This document shows, piece by piece, positions 1 to 7,473 of a DNA stretch of 13,786 nucleotides. A model generated the notes under the pieces. The model made no database searches. It was not told the DNA's origin and worked only from the letters and a program-made list of their open reading frames with translations. The translations under genes and the position numbers were made by a program. This stretch comes from Hyphomicrobiales bacterium. Its GTDB lineage: Bacteria > Pseudomonadota > Alphaproteobacteria > Rhizobiales > JAUVMS01. The stretch's first letter is position 1. Every line of letters starts with the position of its first letter. The stretch is taken from NCBI GenBank assembly GCA_030600135.1, contig JAUVMS010000028.1:1-13786 (forward strand). The letters are read 5' to 3'.

Positions 1-2
1 GC

Positions 3-632
3 CAAGCCAAGAGCCCATTTGCAGCGGGCAAGCGACTGGACGAAGAGCTCATCGTCAGAGATCTCGCCCGGCTCATCGACGCGGTGCAAATCAAGCGGCC
101 TGTGCTCGTTGGATTGTCCATCGGCGGTCTCTTTGCCGCCAAGGCCCACCTGTCAGGCCTCTCTGCCGAGGGACTTGTCCTCATCAACACCCTACGCAAA
201 CAAGGACTGAGCCTCGATTGGGTGAATGAAGCCATCTACCGCACAGCCACGATTGGCGGGTCCCAGCTGGTCATGGATCTCTTCTTGCCAATGCTTGTAG
301 GCCCCGACTTCTTGGCCAAGATGCGCGCCAGCTGCCTCTCCGACGACGCCTACGAGCCGTTTCCAGCTGACTCCGGCCTGCTCAACCTGATCGCCAACTC
401 CCGTGCCGCCGATTGGAACATCGCCTATGAGCAGCTCCACCTTCCCTGCCTCGTAGTGACCGGCCTGCGCGACCGCGTCTTTCTCGACCGCTCGGCCCTC
501 GCCGAGTTGCTCGCACGCATGCCGAACGCAAGGCACATCCAGTTTGACAATGTTGGCCATCTCATCCCCGCCGAGGCACCGGAGCCCCTTGTCGACGCCC
601 TCGCTGAGTTCGTTGGCCAGCTGGAGGGCTGA
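3..632 (+). CDS. Alpha/beta hydrolase, C-terminal part (5' end outside window)
   Basis: The frame is open from the window edge, so only about 209 residues are seen; the family usually has about 260, so some 50 N-terminal residues are probably missing. A GTG at 84 is an internal Val, because the reading upstream (SPFAAGKRLDEEL, then LARLID) looks like normal hydrolase sequence. The nucleophile elbow is G-L-S-I-G-G with the Ser codon at 117-119. The acid is probably the Asp in GLRDRVF (codon 471-473) and the base the His in VGHLIPAE (codon 558-560), so the catalytic triad is complete. No signal peptide can be judged. The substrate is unknown; MenH-like hydrolases, esterases and lactonases all share this layout. 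The stop lies two bases before the start of the transporter gene, so the two are almost certainly co-transcribed and translationally coupled. Confidence 0.88.
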   Translation, partial: QAKSPFAAGKRLDEELIVRDLARLIDAVQIKRPVLVGLSIGGLFAAKAHLSGLSAEGLVLINTLRKQGLSLDWVNEAIYRTATIGGSQLVMDLFLPMLVGPDFLAKMRASCLSDDAYEPFPADSGLLNLIANSRAADWNIAYEQLHLPCLVVTGLRDRVFLDRSALAELLARMPNARHIQFDNVGHLIPAEAPEPLVDALAEFVGQLEG

Positions 633-634
633 TC

Positions 635-1567
635 ATGACGCCGCAAATGGCTTACCTGATGACTTTCCTCGGCGTCACCGGCCACGCTTCGAGTGAGTTC
701 TTTGCTGTGCTCTCGGGCGTCAGCGGCCCGGAGGTTTCCGTTTGGCGATATTTGTTGGGAGCCGCCGGGCTTCTGCTCATCTGCGTGCTCTGGAAAGAGC
801 ACCGCGATCTCCTCACGCCGCTACGCCGCCATTGGCGCGAACTCGTACCCTTGTCGCTCATCGGCGTCAGCGTGGCCTATCTCTTCTTCCATTGGGCCCT
901 CGATTACGCCACCGCGATCCAGGTCGGCACAATGGTGACAACCATCCCCATCTTCGTCGGCCTCAGCAATCTCGTGATCAACAAAGTGCCCATAGCAGGC
1001 GCCAAACTGATCACCGGCATTGCCGCCGTGATCGGCGTTGCGCTCCTCCTGACCGATGGTTATCTGGCCCGCCTTTTGGGCGACAACGAAAGCCTTTACG
1101 GAGTCGTTCTGGCACTGGGGTGTGCGGTCATGATTTCGGCTTACGCTGTGCTCGTCAAGCCGCTCATCACCGAACATGGCGCGATCCGCATCACTACAAT
1201 CAGCCTCGCCATCGGAGCAATCGGGCTTTGGATCATTGTCGGCCTGTTCTTCGGGGTCTGGGTCAATCCACTGACGCTATTCGACAAAGAGCCCATCGCC
1301 GCGTGGTCGCTTCTCACCCTGGGCCTTTGGAACACCACAATCACACAAGTGCTTTGGTTGGGCGGTTTGGCAGCAGTGCCCGACATCACGAGGGGCAGTT
1401 ACCTATTTTTCCTAAAACCCGTCATCACGGCGTTTTTGGCAATCACGTTCCTCGCCCAACCCATCACTTGGGTTCAAGCGCTCGCCATTGTCGTTATATG
1501 TGGTGCTGTGATCCTCGAGATGGCATGGCCCAGTATTGTCGCCCGCTTGCCGGCGAGGGCCCGGTAG
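635..1567 (+). CDS. EamA/DMT-family inner-membrane transporter
   Basis: This 310-residue, strongly hydrophobic protein has the size and two-repeat layout of drug/metabolite transporters: two EamA units of about five helices each (roughly residues 5-140 and 150-295), giving about ten membrane segments. Typical family elements seen are a charged segment after the second helix (WKEHRDLL), the helix starting YLFFHWALDYATA, and the start of the second repeat (YGVVLALGCAVMISAYAV). The ATG is preceded by GGAGGG at a spacing of about 7, inside the end of the hydrolase gene. Family members export amino acids, metabolites or drugs; the substrate cannot be read from the sequence. Pairing with a hydrolase suggests that the hydrolase product or substrate may be what moves, but this is inference. 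Confidence 0.9.
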   Translation: MTPQMAYLMTFLGVTGHASSEFFAVLSGVSGPEVSVWRYLLGAAGLLLICVLWKEHRDLLTPLRRHWRELVPLSLIGVSVAYLFFHWALDYATAIQVGTMVTTIPIFVGLSNLVINKVPIAGAKLITGIAAVIGVALLLTDGYLARLLGDNESLYGVVLALGCAVMISAYAVLVKPLITEHGAIRITTISLAIGAIGLWIIVGLFFGVWVNPLTLFDKEPIAAWSLLTLGLWNTTITQVLWLGGLAAVPDITRGSYLFFLKPVITAFLAITFLAQPITWVQALAIVVICGAVILEMAWPSIVARLPARAR

Positions 1568-1582
1568 GCGTCAGTCGACGCC
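1567..1582 (+). terminator. Short hairpin at the end of the transporter gene
   Basis: GGCGTC, a four-base loop AGTC, then GACGCC forms a perfect 6-bp GC-rich stem that begins on the last base of the transporter stop codon. It lies between convergent genes, where a terminator is expected. There is no T tract after it on either strand, so an intrinsic terminator is possible but weak. Confidence 0.25.
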
Positions 1583-1606
1583 ACATGTCGAAGGACCGGT
1601 CGTACT

Positions 1607-2263
1607 TCAGTCCTCGAAGTCCTCGTTCGCCACGCTATCGATTGCGGCCGTCTGGCCTTCTCGCACCTTCTCGCCTGCGCGTCTGCGCTTTAGGTAGGCA
1701 TTGATGATCTTGAGCATGCCGTCTTCGATCATGTCGGAACGATTGACCCAGACCCGCACCGGCCAACTGAGCAACGACGCCACACCGACCACTTTGCCCA
1801 TGCCGGGCGTCGCCTCCACCGCCTCACCACCTTTGAAGACGACACGTGGCGCGAAGGTCGACGTGATCGGATAGACCGACTTCTTGGTCCGCACCTCGCA
1901 AGCAACCGGCTGCGGTGGCACCTCGAAGACGAAATCGGGTGTCGCGACGGCGTTTTCGACGAGCGCTCGTTTGACGCGAATATCGACCAGGCATTCGGCG
2001 TCCTGGAAAACGCCGCGTGTTATTCGTCGCACCTCACCGCGTTCTTCCTCGGTCATGATTGCCGGGAATTCGCAGCGGATCTCCTCGTCGCTGCCCTCGA
2101 TCAACTGCCAGAAACAGTCACGATCGTGCTCCGCCACATCCCCGCCCACCTGCGCCTGTGCCGTCGCCCCGCCCGCGAGCAAAGCCGTAACCACGGCAAG
2201 GGCGAATAACCGGCGACAGCTATGCCCCGCTATGGTTTGAAGTTGGGGTAGCGTTTGGCGCAT
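1607..2263 (-). CDS. Secreted protein of unknown function, paralogue B of a tandem pair
   Basis: I do not recognise a named family. The 218-residue protein starts with a basic segment (SCRR at about residues 15-18), a hydrophobic core (LFALAVVTALLAGG) and an AQA site near residues 35-38, so a Sec signal peptide is likely and the mature protein should be periplasmic. Four cysteines follow: C-x13-C in the first part, then C-x30-C within AECLVD and ACEVR. The upstream gene has the same pattern, and the two align from about residue 48 to 190 (CLVD against CRVD; FKGGEAVEATPGMG against FKRGKAVEAALGVA), so they are tandem duplicates. Disulfides are inferred. The C-terminus is basic, then acidic (KRRRAGEK to NEDFED). 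The start overlaps the upstream gene by 34 bases and no better internal start is seen, which suggests translational coupling. Confidence 0.82.
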   Translation of the reverse strand: MRQTLPQLQTIAGHSCRRLFALAVVTALLAGGATAQAQVGGDVAEHDRDCFWQLIEGSDEEIRCEFPAIMTEEERGEVRRITRGVFQDAECLVDIRVKRALVENAVATPDFVFEVPPQPVACEVRTKKSVYPITSTFAPRVVFKGGEAVEATPGMGKVVGVASLLSWPVRVWVNRSDMIEDGMLKIINAYLKRRRAGEKVREGQTAAIDSVANEDFED

Positions 2264-2862
2264 TTCTTGGCCACGAACTTGTTGACTTCACGCAATATAT
2301 CGTCCTGGAAAATACCGAACGTCGCTTCCATTTTGACGACCGTCCAGATTGCACCCTTGAGCAGTGCCGGCGCCTCGACATCTGCCACACCGAGCGCCGC
2401 CTCGACCGCCTTGCCCCGCTTGAACTTGAGCTTTGGCGCAAGCGCGAGATTGATTGGCGTGACGTTCTCGCCGCGTTCAACGATGCATTTGACTTCGTGC
2501 TTGTGCAGCCGAAGTTTGTACTTGGGCAATGTCAAAGCATTGACCAGGCTTTGCTGACTAACCTCGAGGTCGACCCGACAGCGGGCATCACCGAGTGACC
2601 AATCGATACTCTTGGAGCCCGCACCCTTCTCAAGCGCCTTTTTGGCCCAGGTCTTCTGCAGCTGGCAGCTGAGTTCGGACCCTGTCGTCTCTCGCGTCAG
2701 TACGATTTCGCAGATATCCTTCTCACACGCCTTAAGTTTTGCCTTTTCCGCTTTGCCAACCTCGAGCGCCAATAGAGTTGTATTCCAAACCGTTTGATCG
2801 CCGCCAAGAACCGCTGCGAAACAGAGCGCACCCAAAACCCATTTGCCGCCTCTCTTGAACAT
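2230..2862 (-). CDS. Secreted lysine- and cysteine-rich protein of unknown function, paralogue A
   Basis: The 210-residue protein is unrecognised but clearly homologous to the gene that follows it. It begins MFKRGGKW, then a hydrophobic stretch (VLGALCFAAVLGG), so a signal peptide or N-terminal membrane anchor is likely; no clean A-x-A site is evident. The conserved core has C-x14-C (CEIVL...LSC) and exactly C-x30-C (ARCRVD to VKCIVE), the latter spacing identical in the paralogue. It has additional cysteines in KACEKD and KKCAKR. It is rich in lysine throughout, whereas the paralogue is more acidic, so the two duplicates have diverged in charge. A GGGGG run about 3 bases upstream of the ATG may serve as the ribosome binding site. 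As first gene of the pair it probably carries the promoter in 2863-2960. Function unknown; an envelope or structural role is only a guess. Confidence 0.82.
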   Translation of the reverse strand: MFKRGGKWVLGALCFAAVLGGDQTVWNTTLLALEVGKAEKAKLKACEKDICEIVLTRETTGSELSCQLQKTWAKKALEKGAGSKSIDWSLGDARCRVDLEVSQQSLVNALTLPKYKLRLHKHEVKCIVERGENVTPINLALAPKLKFKRGKAVEAALGVADVEAPALLKGAIWTVVKMEATFGIFQDDILREVNKFVAKKCAKRYPNFKP

Positions 2863-3011
2863 CGAACCCCCAAATCTTGCACCCCAACCAAGCCGCCATC
2901 CCGGCCAAATTCACACCGCCTCACAACAAGGTCGCCGGTTCCTTTGCCCAAAAATAAGGGCACTCAGATGACGTCCGCAAACAATGCGCCGATCAAACCC
3001 CGTCCGCACAC

Positions 3012-3037
3012 TGCCTGACCGCGTTGTATATCAGGCA
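3012..3037. repeat. Inverted repeat, 7-bp arms with 12-base spacer
   Basis: TGCCTGA, 12 bases, then TCAGGCA is a perfect dyad. Arm centres are 19 bases apart, close to two helical turns, which would suit a dimeric repressor. It lies about 130-150 bases before the oxidase subunit start. It could also be a weak hairpin; no T tract beyond three T's follows. Confidence 0.35.
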
Positions 3038-3074
3038 TTTCTGCGGCATTTTGCCCGTTTCGCTCCCCCCTACG

Positions 3075-3103
3075 TTGGCAAAGCTCGCCCGATTGGATAT
3101 CCG
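3075..3103 (+). promoter_or_regulatory. Possible sigma-70-like promoter for the oxidase subunit IV/pnt cluster
   Basis: TTGGCA (3075-3080), a 17-base spacer, then TATCCG (3098-3103). The -35 matches well and the -10 poorly (three of six). It lies about 65 bases upstream of the subunit IV start. This is a weak, position-based call. Confidence 0.2.
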
Positions 3104-3165
3104 CTTTAGTGCGAGCGGTGGATCAACGGAATAATCCGGCATTTTGAAGAAAAAAAGGGGACCGA

Positions 3166-3309
3166 ATGAGCGTCGACATCTCTGATGGCCATCCGGCAAT
3201 GGACTACGATGAACACAATCGTACTTATGCCGGTTTTGTTCGAGGCACGGTAATCCTGAGCGTGGCGATTGCAGCACTGCTCGTGTTCATGGCCGTCGTG
3301 CTCGTGTAG
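3166..3309 (+). CDS. aa3-type cytochrome c oxidase subunit IV (bacterial type, 47 aa)
   Basis: This 47-residue gene starts at ATG 3166 with AGGGGA just upstream and ends at TAG, followed at once by a second TAG. The protein has a soluble N-terminus with the family signature Y-D-E-H-N-R-T-Y-A-G-F (residues 14-24), then one transmembrane helix (about residues 27-47) ending at the C-terminus. This is the layout of the small bacterial aa3 oxidase subunit IV, a single-helix subunit packed against the oxidase core in the inner membrane; the family is usually 45-70 residues. The catalytic subunits are not in this window. Placement directly before the transhydrogenase genes is recurrent in alphaproteobacteria. 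The spacing to pntAA is 123 bases, so co-transcription is possible but not shown. Confidence 0.88.
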   Translation: MSVDISDGHPAMDYDEHNRTYAGFVRGTVILSVAIAALLVFMAVVLV

Positions 3310-3432
3310 TAGGACCAAAGGCCAGCCTATCAGGGGTTCAAGTCATTCGCGGGTTTCGCGTCCCTTGGACCCATCCCCCTCGACAACCCAAATGCGCCGA
3401 CGTCGGGTGGACTCGTTTTGAGTGGAGCCGCC

Positions 3433-4572
3433 ATGATCAACATTGCCGTTACCAACGAAGCCGACGACGAACCGCGGATTGGCTTGTCGCCCGAGACTGC
3501 CAAGAAATTGTCGGCACTCGGCTGCAAGGTGAAAATGCTGGCGGGCGCCGGCGCGCACGCGCACTTCTCCGACAACGACTATCGCAATGCGGGCGCAGAA
3601 ATTGCCGAGACTGCTCAAGACGCACTCAAATCCGCCGACATCTTGCTCAAAGTCGGCCGGCCGAACAGCGAGGATCTGAAGGATTTGAAATCCGGTGCGA
3701 TGGTCGTCGGCATCCTCAATCCCTTCGATGATCGCGCCGGGCTCGAGGACATTGCGAAATCCGGCGTCACCGCCTTTGCCATGGAACTCATGCCACGCAT
3801 CTCTCGGGCCCAGTCCATGGACGTGCTCTCGTCGCAATCCAATCTCGCCGGCTATAAGGCGGTGATTGATGCTGCCGGGGCCTTTGGGCGGGCGTTGCCG
3901 ATGATGATGACGGCGGCCGGCACCGTGCCGCCAGCCAAGACTTTTATCATGGGCGCGGGCGTCGCCGGCCTGCAAGCCGTCGCTACCGCACGCCGGCTCG
4001 GCGCGGTCGTCACATCGACCGACGTGCGTCCCGCCGCCAAGGAACAAGTGCAATCTTTGGGAGCGAAATTCGTTGCCGTCGAGGATGATGAGTTCCGTGA
4101 AGCCGAGACCGCCGGTGGATACGCCAAAGAGATGTCGGACGATTATAAAAAGAAACAGGCCGAGCTCATCGCCCAGCACATCGCCAAGCAGGACATCGTC
4201 ATCACCACTGCTCTCATTCCCGGCCGCCCGGCGCCAAAGTTAATCTCCAAGGCCATGGTCGAGAGCATGCCGGCGGGATCCGTCATTTTCGACCTCGCGG
4301 CCGAGCGCGGTGGCAACTGCGAGCTGACCAAGCCCGGAGAAACGACCGTTACGAACGGCGTCACAATCATGGGCCCCATCAATGTCGCCGGCCAATTGCC
4401 CGGCAATGCTTCGAGCCTCTACGCCAAAAATCTCCTCGCCTTCCTTGAAACCATGATCGACAAAGAGGCCGGCGAGCTCAAGATCGACTGGGACGACGAG
4501 ATCGTCAAAGGCACACTCGTTGCCCGCGACGGCGAGATTGTCCATCCATCGCTCACAGAGGAGACCGCCTGA
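3433..4572 (+). CDS. pntAA: NAD(P) transhydrogenase alpha subunit 1, NAD(H)-binding domain I
   Basis: The protein (379 residues) is the cytoplasmic domain I of proton-translocating transhydrogenase, which passes hydride from NADH to NADP+ on the beta subunit. Seen in sequence: an N-terminal lobe typical of the alanine dehydrogenase/PNT fold, the R-x4-Q-x2-D loop (R122, Q127, D130 within [15 protein letters not shown]) that holds the nicotinamide, the Rossmann turn GAGVAG (174-179), and D197 in TSTDVRPA at the end of the second strand, where the NAD ribose binds. The long mobile loop near 215-240 ([20 protein letters not shown]) is also typical. I chose ATG 3433 over a TTG at 3418 because GGAG lies 5 bases before it and the protein then begins MINIAV, as relatives do. 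The stop overlaps the pntAB start (TGATG). The three-gene split is the alphaproteobacterial (Rhodospirillum-like) form. Confidence 0.96.
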   Translation: MINIAVTNEADDEPRIGLSPETAKKLSALGCKVKMLAGAGAHAHFSDNDYRNAGAEIAETAQDALKSADILLKVGRPNSEDLKDLKSGAMVVGILNPFDDRAGLEDIAKSGVTAFAMELMPRISRAQSMDVLSSQSNLAGYKAVIDAAGAFGRALPMMMTAAGTVPPAKTFIMGAGVAGLQAVATARRLGAVVTSTDVRPAAKEQVQSLGAKFVAVEDDEFREAETAGGYAKEMSDDYKKKQAELIAQHIAKQDIVITTALIPGRPAPKLISKAMVESMPAGSVIFDLAAERGGNCELTKPGETTVTNGVTIMGPINVAGQLPGNASSLYAKNLLAFLETMIDKEAGELKIDWDDEIVKGTLVARDGEIVHPSLTEETA

Positions 4573-4994
4573 TGCGCATTTTTCATCCTCGACGGTCGGC
4601 TCTGCGCCGTTGCGCGATTTTCCTCGGCCTCATCATCGCATTTGTGGCTACTGCCGCCCCTGCGGCGTGGGCCGCGGGTGGCGCGGGCGAAGGCAGCGTC
4701 GATCCATTCGTCTATCGTTTTGCAATCTTCGTGTTCGCCATTTTCGTCGGCTATTACGTCGTTTGGAGCGTCACGCCGGCCCTGCACACGCCATTGATGT
4801 CCGTTACAAATGCCATCTCCTCGGTCATCGTCGTTGGCGCGCTGCTCGCCGTCGGCGTGCCCGCCATTGTCGAGGGATCCGGTGCGTCGCGATTTTTCGG
4901 ATTTCTCGCATTGACCATGGCATCGGTGAACATTTTTGGTGGTTTCCTCGTCACGCAGCGCATGCTGTCCATGTACAAAAAGAAGGATCGCTAG
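4572..4994 (+). CDS. pntAB: NAD(P) transhydrogenase alpha subunit 2, membrane domain II part
   Basis: At 140 residues this is the membrane part of the split alpha subunit. After residue about 45 come three to four helices with the family core [27 protein letters not shown]; the conserved [15 protein letters not shown] stretch lines the proton channel. The last part ([19 protein letters not shown]) carries a positive C-terminal end expected in the cytoplasm. Residues 1-35 are unlike the Rhodospirillum protein as I remember it: a basic start (RRSALRR), a hydrophobic core and AWA-AG, which reads as a cleavable signal peptide or an extra helix. The start overlaps the pntAA stop by one base, so the two are translationally coupled and form the alpha half of the enzyme. 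Confidence 0.95.
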   Translation: MRIFHPRRSALRRCAIFLGLIIAFVATAAPAAWAAGGAGEGSVDPFVYRFAIFVFAIFVGYYVVWSVTPALHTPLMSVTNAISSVIVVGALLAVGVPAIVEGSGASRFFGFLALTMASVNIFGGFLVTQRMLSMYKKKDR

Positions 4995-5021
4995 GGCCCT
5001 TCTGGGTCGGCGGTAAAGCTC

Positions 5022-6422
5022 ATGTCGGCAAACCTCGTTGCGCTGCTCTATCTGATTGCGGGCGTACTTTTCATCATGGCGTTGCGCGGGCTTTCCTCGC
5101 CTGAAACGTCAAGGCGCGGCAACTATTTCGGTATGGCCGGCATGGCCATTGCCCTGCTGACTACGCTCTTTGTAGCTGGCCCGCTCGACGGTTGGAGCTG
5201 GTTGCTCATAATTGTGGGCGTTGGCGTTGGCGGCGGCGTCGGCGGCTACATTGCCCGCCGTATTCCCATGACGGCGATGCCCCAGCTTGTGGCGGCCTTT
5301 CACTCCCTCGTCGGTATGGCCGCGGTGCTTGTTGCCGCGGGCGCCCTCAATGCACCGGACGCGTTTGGCATTGCGCTTCCGGGCGGTGGCGGGCTCTCCG
5401 GCGCCAGCCTGTTGGAAATGTCGCTCGGCACCGCCATCGGCGCCATCACCTTTACCGGCTCCGTCATTGCATTCTTGAAGCTCGATGGACGCATGTCGGG
5501 CGCACCAATCATCCTGCCGTCGCGGCACCTCATCAACATTGGCCTAGCAGTGCTCCTCGTCGTCCTAATCGCCATGTTTTGTTCGACCGGTTCGCAGTTC
5601 CTGTTCTGGCTGATCGCCATCGTCTCGTTTGTCCTCGGCGTTTTGATCATCATTCCCATCGGCGGCGCCGATATGCCGGTCGTCATCTCGATGCTCAACT
5701 CCTATTCGGGCTGGGCCGCCGCCGGCATCGGCTTTACGCTCGGCAACATGGCGCTGATCATCGTCGGCGCGCTGGTCGGTTCGTCGGGCGCGATCCTCTC
5801 CTACATCATGTGCAAGGGCATGAACCGATCGTTCATTTCGGTGATCTTGGGCGGCTTCGGTGGCGAAACGCTAGCCGTCGCCGATGACGGCATTCAGCGC
5901 ACCGTCAAGCGCGGCTCGGCCGAAGATGCCGCATTCATGATGAAGAACGCATCCAAGGTCATCATCGTTCCCGGCTATGGCATGGCCGTGGCCCAAGCCC
6001 AGCACGCACTTCGCGAAATGGCCGATGAGCTGAAGGAAGAAGGCGTCGACGTAACTTACGCCATCCACCCGGTTGCAGGCCGCATGCCGGGTCACATGAA
6101 CGTCCTGCTGGCCGAGGCCAACGTACCCTATGACGAGGTCTTCGAACTCGACGATATCAACAATGACTTTCCCCAAGCCGATGTCGTCTATGTGATCGGC
6201 GCCAACGACGTCACCAATCCGGCGGCCGAGGACGATGCGAGCTCACCGATTTACGGCATGCCGGTGTTGCAGGTCTGGAAGGCAGCCACCGTCCTCTTCA
6301 ACAAGCGCTCGCTTGCTTCGGGCTATGCAGGTATCGATAACTCGTTGTTCTATCGAGACAATACCATGATGGTTCTCGGTGACGCCAAGAAAATGACCGA
6401 GGAAATCGTCAAGGCTCTCTAG
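5022..6422 (+). CDS. pntB: NAD(P) transhydrogenase beta subunit (membrane domain II and NADP(H)-binding domain III)
   Basis: The 466-residue protein matches the usual size of PntB. Residues 1 to about 265 hold eight or nine membrane helices, including the family motifs TAMPQLVAAFHSLVGMAAV and GGADMPVVISMLNSYSGWAA. Domain III follows after a linker: the NADP-binding turn GYGMAVAQAQ starts at G318, HPVAGRMPGHMNVLLAEA and the acidic YDEVFELDDIN segment come next, then GANDVTNP (393-400) with D396, the residue equivalent to the redox-coupling Asp of domain III. ASGYAGIDNSLFY near the C-terminus binds NADP. The start is ATG 5022, 27 bases after pntAB, with only a weak ribosome binding site. With PntAA and PntAB it makes the full proton pump that supplies NADPH at the inner membrane. 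Confidence 0.97.
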   Translation: MSANLVALLYLIAGVLFIMALRGLSSPETSRRGNYFGMAGMAIALLTTLFVAGPLDGWSWLLIIVGVGVGGGVGGYIARRIPMTAMPQLVAAFHSLVGMAAVLVAAGALNAPDAFGIALPGGGGLSGASLLEMSLGTAIGAITFTGSVIAFLKLDGRMSGAPIILPSRHLINIGLAVLLVVLIAMFCSTGSQFLFWLIAIVSFVLGVLIIIPIGGADMPVVISMLNSYSGWAAAGIGFTLGNMALIIVGALVGSSGAILSYIMCKGMNRSFISVILGGFGGETLAVADDGIQRTVKRGSAEDAAFMMKNASKVIIVPGYGMAVAQAQHALREMADELKEEGVDVTYAIHPVAGRMPGHMNVLLAEANVPYDEVFELDDINNDFPQADVVYVIGANDVTNPAAEDDASSPIYGMPVLQVWKAATVLFNKRSLASGYAGIDNSLFYRDNTMMVLGDAKKMTEEIVKAL

Positions 6423-6557
6423 CCCGCACGTCTCACCAAAACGCAGATCGACCATTGTTGCTCGAACAAGCCTTCGCGCACGCCGGACCTGGTGTCATAC
6501 CCCAGACAAACTCTTGAAGTATCCAGCCATAGAACAATTTGAGATTTTCTTCGGATT

Positions 6558-6571
6558 GACTTAGGTAAGTC
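6558..6571. promoter_or_regulatory. Compact palindrome upstream of the anchored hydrolase
   Basis: GACTTA, GG, TAAGTC is a perfect 14-base dyad about 40 bases before the ATG at 6611. TTGACT (6556-6561) overlaps its left arm and resembles a -35 box, but no fitting -10 box is seen 16-18 bases later. An operator is possible; a small hairpin is the alternative. Confidence 0.25.
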
Positions 6572-6610
6572 CTCGAACTGGTGTTGGCAAACCGTAGGCT
6601 GCGAGTTTCA

Positions 6611-7417
6611 ATGCCCTGGTATTTCAAGATTGCGGCGGTGTTTGTCACCGGCTATGTGCTGATCCTTGCGATGATGTACTTCGGTCAACGAAGTCTCATG
6701 TATGAGCCCGATCCCAATCGCGTCTCGCCTGAGCAAGCTGGATTGCCGGAGGTGATTGAGCAGGTGCTGCGAACACCTGATGGCGAGCACCTCGTCACCT
6801 GGCGGCTCAAAGCCCAGCCGGGCAAACCGACGATCCTCTATTTCCATGGTAACGCTGGCAATTTGGCCGGCCGCACGGAACGCGCCAAGGCCTATCGAAA
6901 CGCCGGCTACGGCATGATGATGCTGAGCTATCGCTCCTATGGCGGCAGTACCGGCAACCCGACGGAAGCCAATATCGCGGCCGATGCCCGTCTCGCGTAC
7001 GACACGTTACGCAAGGAGGGCGTGCCGGCAAAAGACATCATCGTTTACGGCGAGTCGCTTGGTACCGGTGTCGCTGTTCAATTGGCGACGGAGCGTGAGG
7101 TTGGCGCGGTCGTCCTCGACGCCCCCTTTACCTCGGTTGTGGATATGGCCCAGCAATCCTATCCATGGCTCTACTTGCGCCCGTTCGTCGTCGACCGTTA
7201 TGATTCGCTTGCCAAGATCAACCAAATCAATGCCCCCCTTCTGGTGCTGCACGGCCAACTCGACCCGCTTGTGCCGCTGGAGATGGGACGGGAGGTTCAT
7301 GCAAGAGCTAAGGATCCCAAGCGCCTGATCGTTTTCCCCAAGGGCCACCACAGCGACCTCTACGAGCATGGCGCCGCAGAGGCACTGGAGCGCTTTATCG
7401 ATCAGCAGCGATCATAG
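6611..7417 (+). CDS. Membrane-anchored alpha/beta hydrolase, Bem46/ABHD13-like
   Basis: The protein (268 residues) starts with one hydrophobic helix (about residues 5-23) that should anchor it in the inner membrane with the catalytic domain probably periplasmic. The hydrolase part has the oxyanion segment F-H-G-N-A-G-N (78-84), the nucleophile elbow YGESLGTG with Ser149, the acid Asp218 in HGQLDPLVP, and the base His246 or His247 in PKGHHSDLYEHG. Together with SYRSYGGSTGNPTE this fits the COG1073/ABHD13 group, whose physiological substrates are mostly unknown. I chose ATG 6611; a GTG at 6581 would add ten residues, and neither has a strong ribosome binding site. It stands 188 bases after pntB and is probably its own unit, convergent with the PQQ dehydrogenase gene. 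Confidence 0.9.
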   Translation: MPWYFKIAAVFVTGYVLILAMMYFGQRSLMYEPDPNRVSPEQAGLPEVIEQVLRTPDGEHLVTWRLKAQPGKPTILYFHGNAGNLAGRTERAKAYRNAGYGMMMLSYRSYGGSTGNPTEANIAADARLAYDTLRKEGVPAKDIIVYGESLGTGVAVQLATEREVGAVVLDAPFTSVVDMAQQSYPWLYLRPFVVDRYDSLAKINQINAPLLVLHGQLDPLVPLEMGREVHARAKDPKRLIVFPKGHHSDLYEHGAAEALERFIDQQRS

Positions 7418-7473
7418 GGGTTGCGCCTGATCGGCGTTCGACCGCGCATCGGGTCGGCACGGATTGGCCGCTG

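Larger units (their letters stand above)
2863..3165. other. Divergent intergenic region between the secreted pair and the oxidase/pnt cluster
   Basis: No gene is supported here. It must hold promoters in both directions. Visible structure is one inverted repeat at 3012-3037 and a poor sigma-70-like match at 3075-3103, both listed separately. An A-rich run followed by AGGGGA at 3151-3161 is the ribosome binding site of the small oxidase subunit gene. Confidence 0.6.

Noticed and set aside
742..1704. A 320-codon open frame on the + strand overlapping the transporter gene
   Set aside because: It is another frame of the transporter gene, rich in Arg, His and Pro, with no protein-like pattern; the 635-1567 frame has clear membrane helices and a ribosome binding site.
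3343..4179. A 278-codon open frame on the - strand opposite pntAA
   Set aside because: The antisense frame of a conserved enzyme gene, without recognisable domains.
7418..7473. Possible bidirectional terminator between the anchored hydrolase and the PQQ dehydrogenase genes
   Set aside because: Only short imperfect complementarity is visible and there is no T tract.
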